In this document: in pieces, positions 62,963-64,000 of the stretch
How positions within the stretch are numbered: position 1 is the first letter of the stretch
Layout: each line of letters starts with the position of its first letter
Source of the DNA: Pedobacter sp. FW305-3-2-15-E-R2A2
GTDB lineage: Bacteria; Bacteroidota; Bacteroidia; Sphingobacteriales; Sphingobacteriaceae
Assembly: GCF_038446955.1 (NCBI RefSeq)
Contig: NZ_CP151803.1
Span: 2,294,001 to 2,358,000 of the forward strand
Direction: 5' to 3'
Length of the DNA stretch: 64,000 bases
Notes under the pieces: generated by a model
Databases searched by the model: none
What the model was told of the DNA's origin: nothing
The model's input: only the letters and a program-made list of their open reading frames with translations
Made by a program: the position numbers and the translations under genes

Positions 62963-63526
62963 ATGAAGAAAAGCATTACCTGGAAAGGGTTAAACAAGCT
63001 CCAGACCACTGAACACTGTGAGTTGTTGCTGGAAGAGCATCGGATGATTGCATCTGCCGTAGTTGAAGGTACAGCAGATGGCAGGGAAGTGAATTTTTCT
63101 TACCGGATCCATACCGATGCCAATTGGCGCACTTTATCGGTATCTGTACTGAACAGGATCGAGGGAGATTTTAAGCAATTGGTCTATACGAGCGATGGTG
63201 CAGGGAACTGGTTCGATGCAGAGGGACTGGAACTTAGCCATTTTAAAGGCTGTATTGAAATTGACATCATGCTTAGTCCCTTTACCAACTCACTTCCAAT
63301 AAAGCGGTTAAGGATGAAACTGGGCGAAAGCCAGCGCATCAGTGTACTGTATTTTGACCTGCTGAAATTTGAGGTAAGACGGGTAGAACAGATATATACC
63401 AGGTTAACGGACGACCGGTATAAATATGAAAATACGGAAAACGATTTTAAAGCATTGATAAAGTTTGATGGATCTGGCCTGGTCAGTTCCTATCCGGGAC
63501 TGTTTGAAATGACTGCGCTTCAGTAA
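62963..63526 (+). CDS. PF06475-like (putative glycolipid-binding) protein
   Basis: A 187-residue beta-rich protein. The pattern ITWKGLNKLQTTEHCELLLEEHRMIASAVVEGTADGREVNFSYRIHTDANWRTLSVSV and LDLSPFTNSLPIKRL-like (MLSPFTNSLPIKRLRM) is what I know from the putative glycolipid-binding family PF06475. It has no signal peptide. The end (DDRYKYENTENDFKALIKFDGSGLVSSYPGLFE) is also typical. It starts 7 bases after the DinB-like gene. The family name rests on weak evidence, so the biochemical role is open. Confidence 0.78.
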   Translation: MKKSITWKGLNKLQTTEHCELLLEEHRMIASAVVEGTADGREVNFSYRIHTDANWRTLSVSVLNRIEGDFKQLVYTSDGAGNWFDAEGLELSHFKGCIEIDIMLSPFTNSLPIKRLRMKLGESQRISVLYFDLLKFEVRRVEQIYTRLTDDRYKYENTENDFKALIKFDGSGLVSSYPGLFEMTALQ

Positions 63527-63659
63527 ATTTCAACAGACTCTTTTCTATATCCAGGCAATAGCTTTCCTGTCTACAAGGTCGGATTCTTAGAAATCCTGTT
63601 TAGATATGTATTAAGAAGTAATATGAAGCGAATGTAGGGATAAAAAATTATCTTCGGCT

Positions 63660-64000
63660 ATGATTGATGTTTGTTGTGCAATTATTGTTGATGGAGAAGG
63701 AAAGGTCCTGGTTGCTCAACGGAGTGCGGGGATGTTATTGCCCCTGAAGATGGAGTTCCCGGGTGGAAAGATCGAACCGGGAGAAAGTGCTGAAGCCTGT
63801 CTGATCAGGGAGATCAGGGAAGAACTGAATGTCGACATTCAGATCCTGTCCGAAAGGCCCGCACATCAGCATGTATATCCGGAATTTGCCATTCGGCTGA
63901 TACCTTTTGTTTGCAGGATCATTGCCGGTAATGTATTATTGAAAGAGCATGCTTCCTATAGCTGGATGGAAACATCCGCCTTGCGGGGTTGTGATTGGGC
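63660..64000 (+). CDS. Nudix (MutT-like) hydrolase, 3' end outside the window
   Basis: The frame runs from the ATG at 63660 to the window edge (about 113 residues). The Nudix box is GGKIEPGESAEACLIREIREELNV, with the invariant Glu, Arg and Glu-Glu positions and Asn in place of the last Gly. The N-terminus CCAIIVDGEGKVLVAQRS and WKMEFPGGK-like EFPGGK fit 8-oxo-dGTP-type sanitising pyrophosphohydrolases. The C-terminal SYSWMETSALRGCDW is the usual last strand of MutT proteins, so little is missing. Confidence 0.85.
   Translation, partial: MIDVCCAIIVDGEGKVLVAQRSAGMLLPLKMEFPGGKIEPGESAEACLIREIREELNVDIQILSERPAHQHVYPEFAIRLIPFVCRIIAGNVLLKEHASYSWMETSALRGCDW

Overview
The window looks like chromosome from a Bacteroidota member, most likely Sphingobacteriaceae and Pedobacter-like. 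The evidence is family content: a SusC/SusD pair, several TonB-dependent receptors with N-terminal carboxypeptidase-regulatory domains, PepSY reductases, M56/BlaI sensors, DUF4876/DUF6850 proteins, MacB/FtsX permeases and a MocR regulator. Promoters fit the Bacteroidota pattern TTG-N~19-TAnnTTTG and Shine-Dalgarno sequences are mostly absent. No rRNA, tRNA, insertion sequence, prophage or CRISPR array was seen. The species is an inference.

Layout. 1-2.8 kb: end of a sugar-sensing regulator and a secreted six-hairpin glycosidase-like protein. 2.9-6.5 kb: first TonB receptor plus PepSY reductase pair. 6.6-9.2 kb: a CvfB-like RNA-binding protein divergent from a two-gene ABC exporter. 9.3-16.5 kb (minus strand): a complete thiamine operon in the order thiS-thiC-tenI/thiE2-thiD-thiE-thiG-thiH-thiF(rhodanese), headed by a TPP riboswitch. 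16.6-18.7 kb: two lineage-type hypothetical proteins and an unusual inverted array of 11-bp repeats. 18.7-25.5 kb (minus): a four-gene operon TonB receptor-DUF4876 lipoprotein-DUF6850 barrel-dihaem peroxidase. 25.7-26.8 kb: an MFS transporter. 27.0-30.6 kb: a sulfur-type cluster of a TsdA-like dihaem cytochrome, a periplasmic DsrE-like protein, an orphan ModA-like binding protein and a LysR regulator, preceded by a three-half-site LysR-type operator. 31.2-35.9 kb: second TonB receptor plus PepSY pair and an MFS exporter. 36-39.5 kb: DUF1572, a MacB-type permease behind a candidate sigma-54 promoter, and a SnoaL-like protein. 39.9-44.5 kb: SusC/SusD ended by a 54-bp perfect palindrome. 44.9-49.5 kb: DapA-like aldolase and cupin divergent from a MocR regulator, then AraC and a siderophore-interacting flavoprotein. 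49.5-54.9 kb: DUF3995, a sigma-factor remnant, a methyltransferase, DUF2207/LemA, DUF3050 and a membrane protein. 55.1-59.9 kb: BlaI-M56 peptidase-outer-membrane barrel module. 59.9-64 kb: HxlR/MFS pair and small stress or housekeeping proteins, ending in a truncated Nudix gene.

How the genes work together. Iron acquisition recurs: two receptor/PepSY pairs, the four-gene peroxidase operon and the siderophore-interacting protein. A degenerate TTAGA-N5-TCTAA box lies in front of three TonB receptor operons and may mark one regulon. Sulfur chemistry appears in the thiamine operon (ThiS/ThiF-rhodanese) and in the TsdA/DsrE cluster. Many genes sit beside their own regulator (LysR, MocR, AraC, BlaI, HxlR), often with a visible palindrome at the promoter. 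The best candidate for an undescribed system is the TsdA-DsrE-orphan binding protein-LysR cluster. The four-gene TonB/DUF4876/DUF6850/peroxidase operon and the BlaI-M56 module with heptad repeats come next. All functional assignments are from reading sequence motifs, with no database search.
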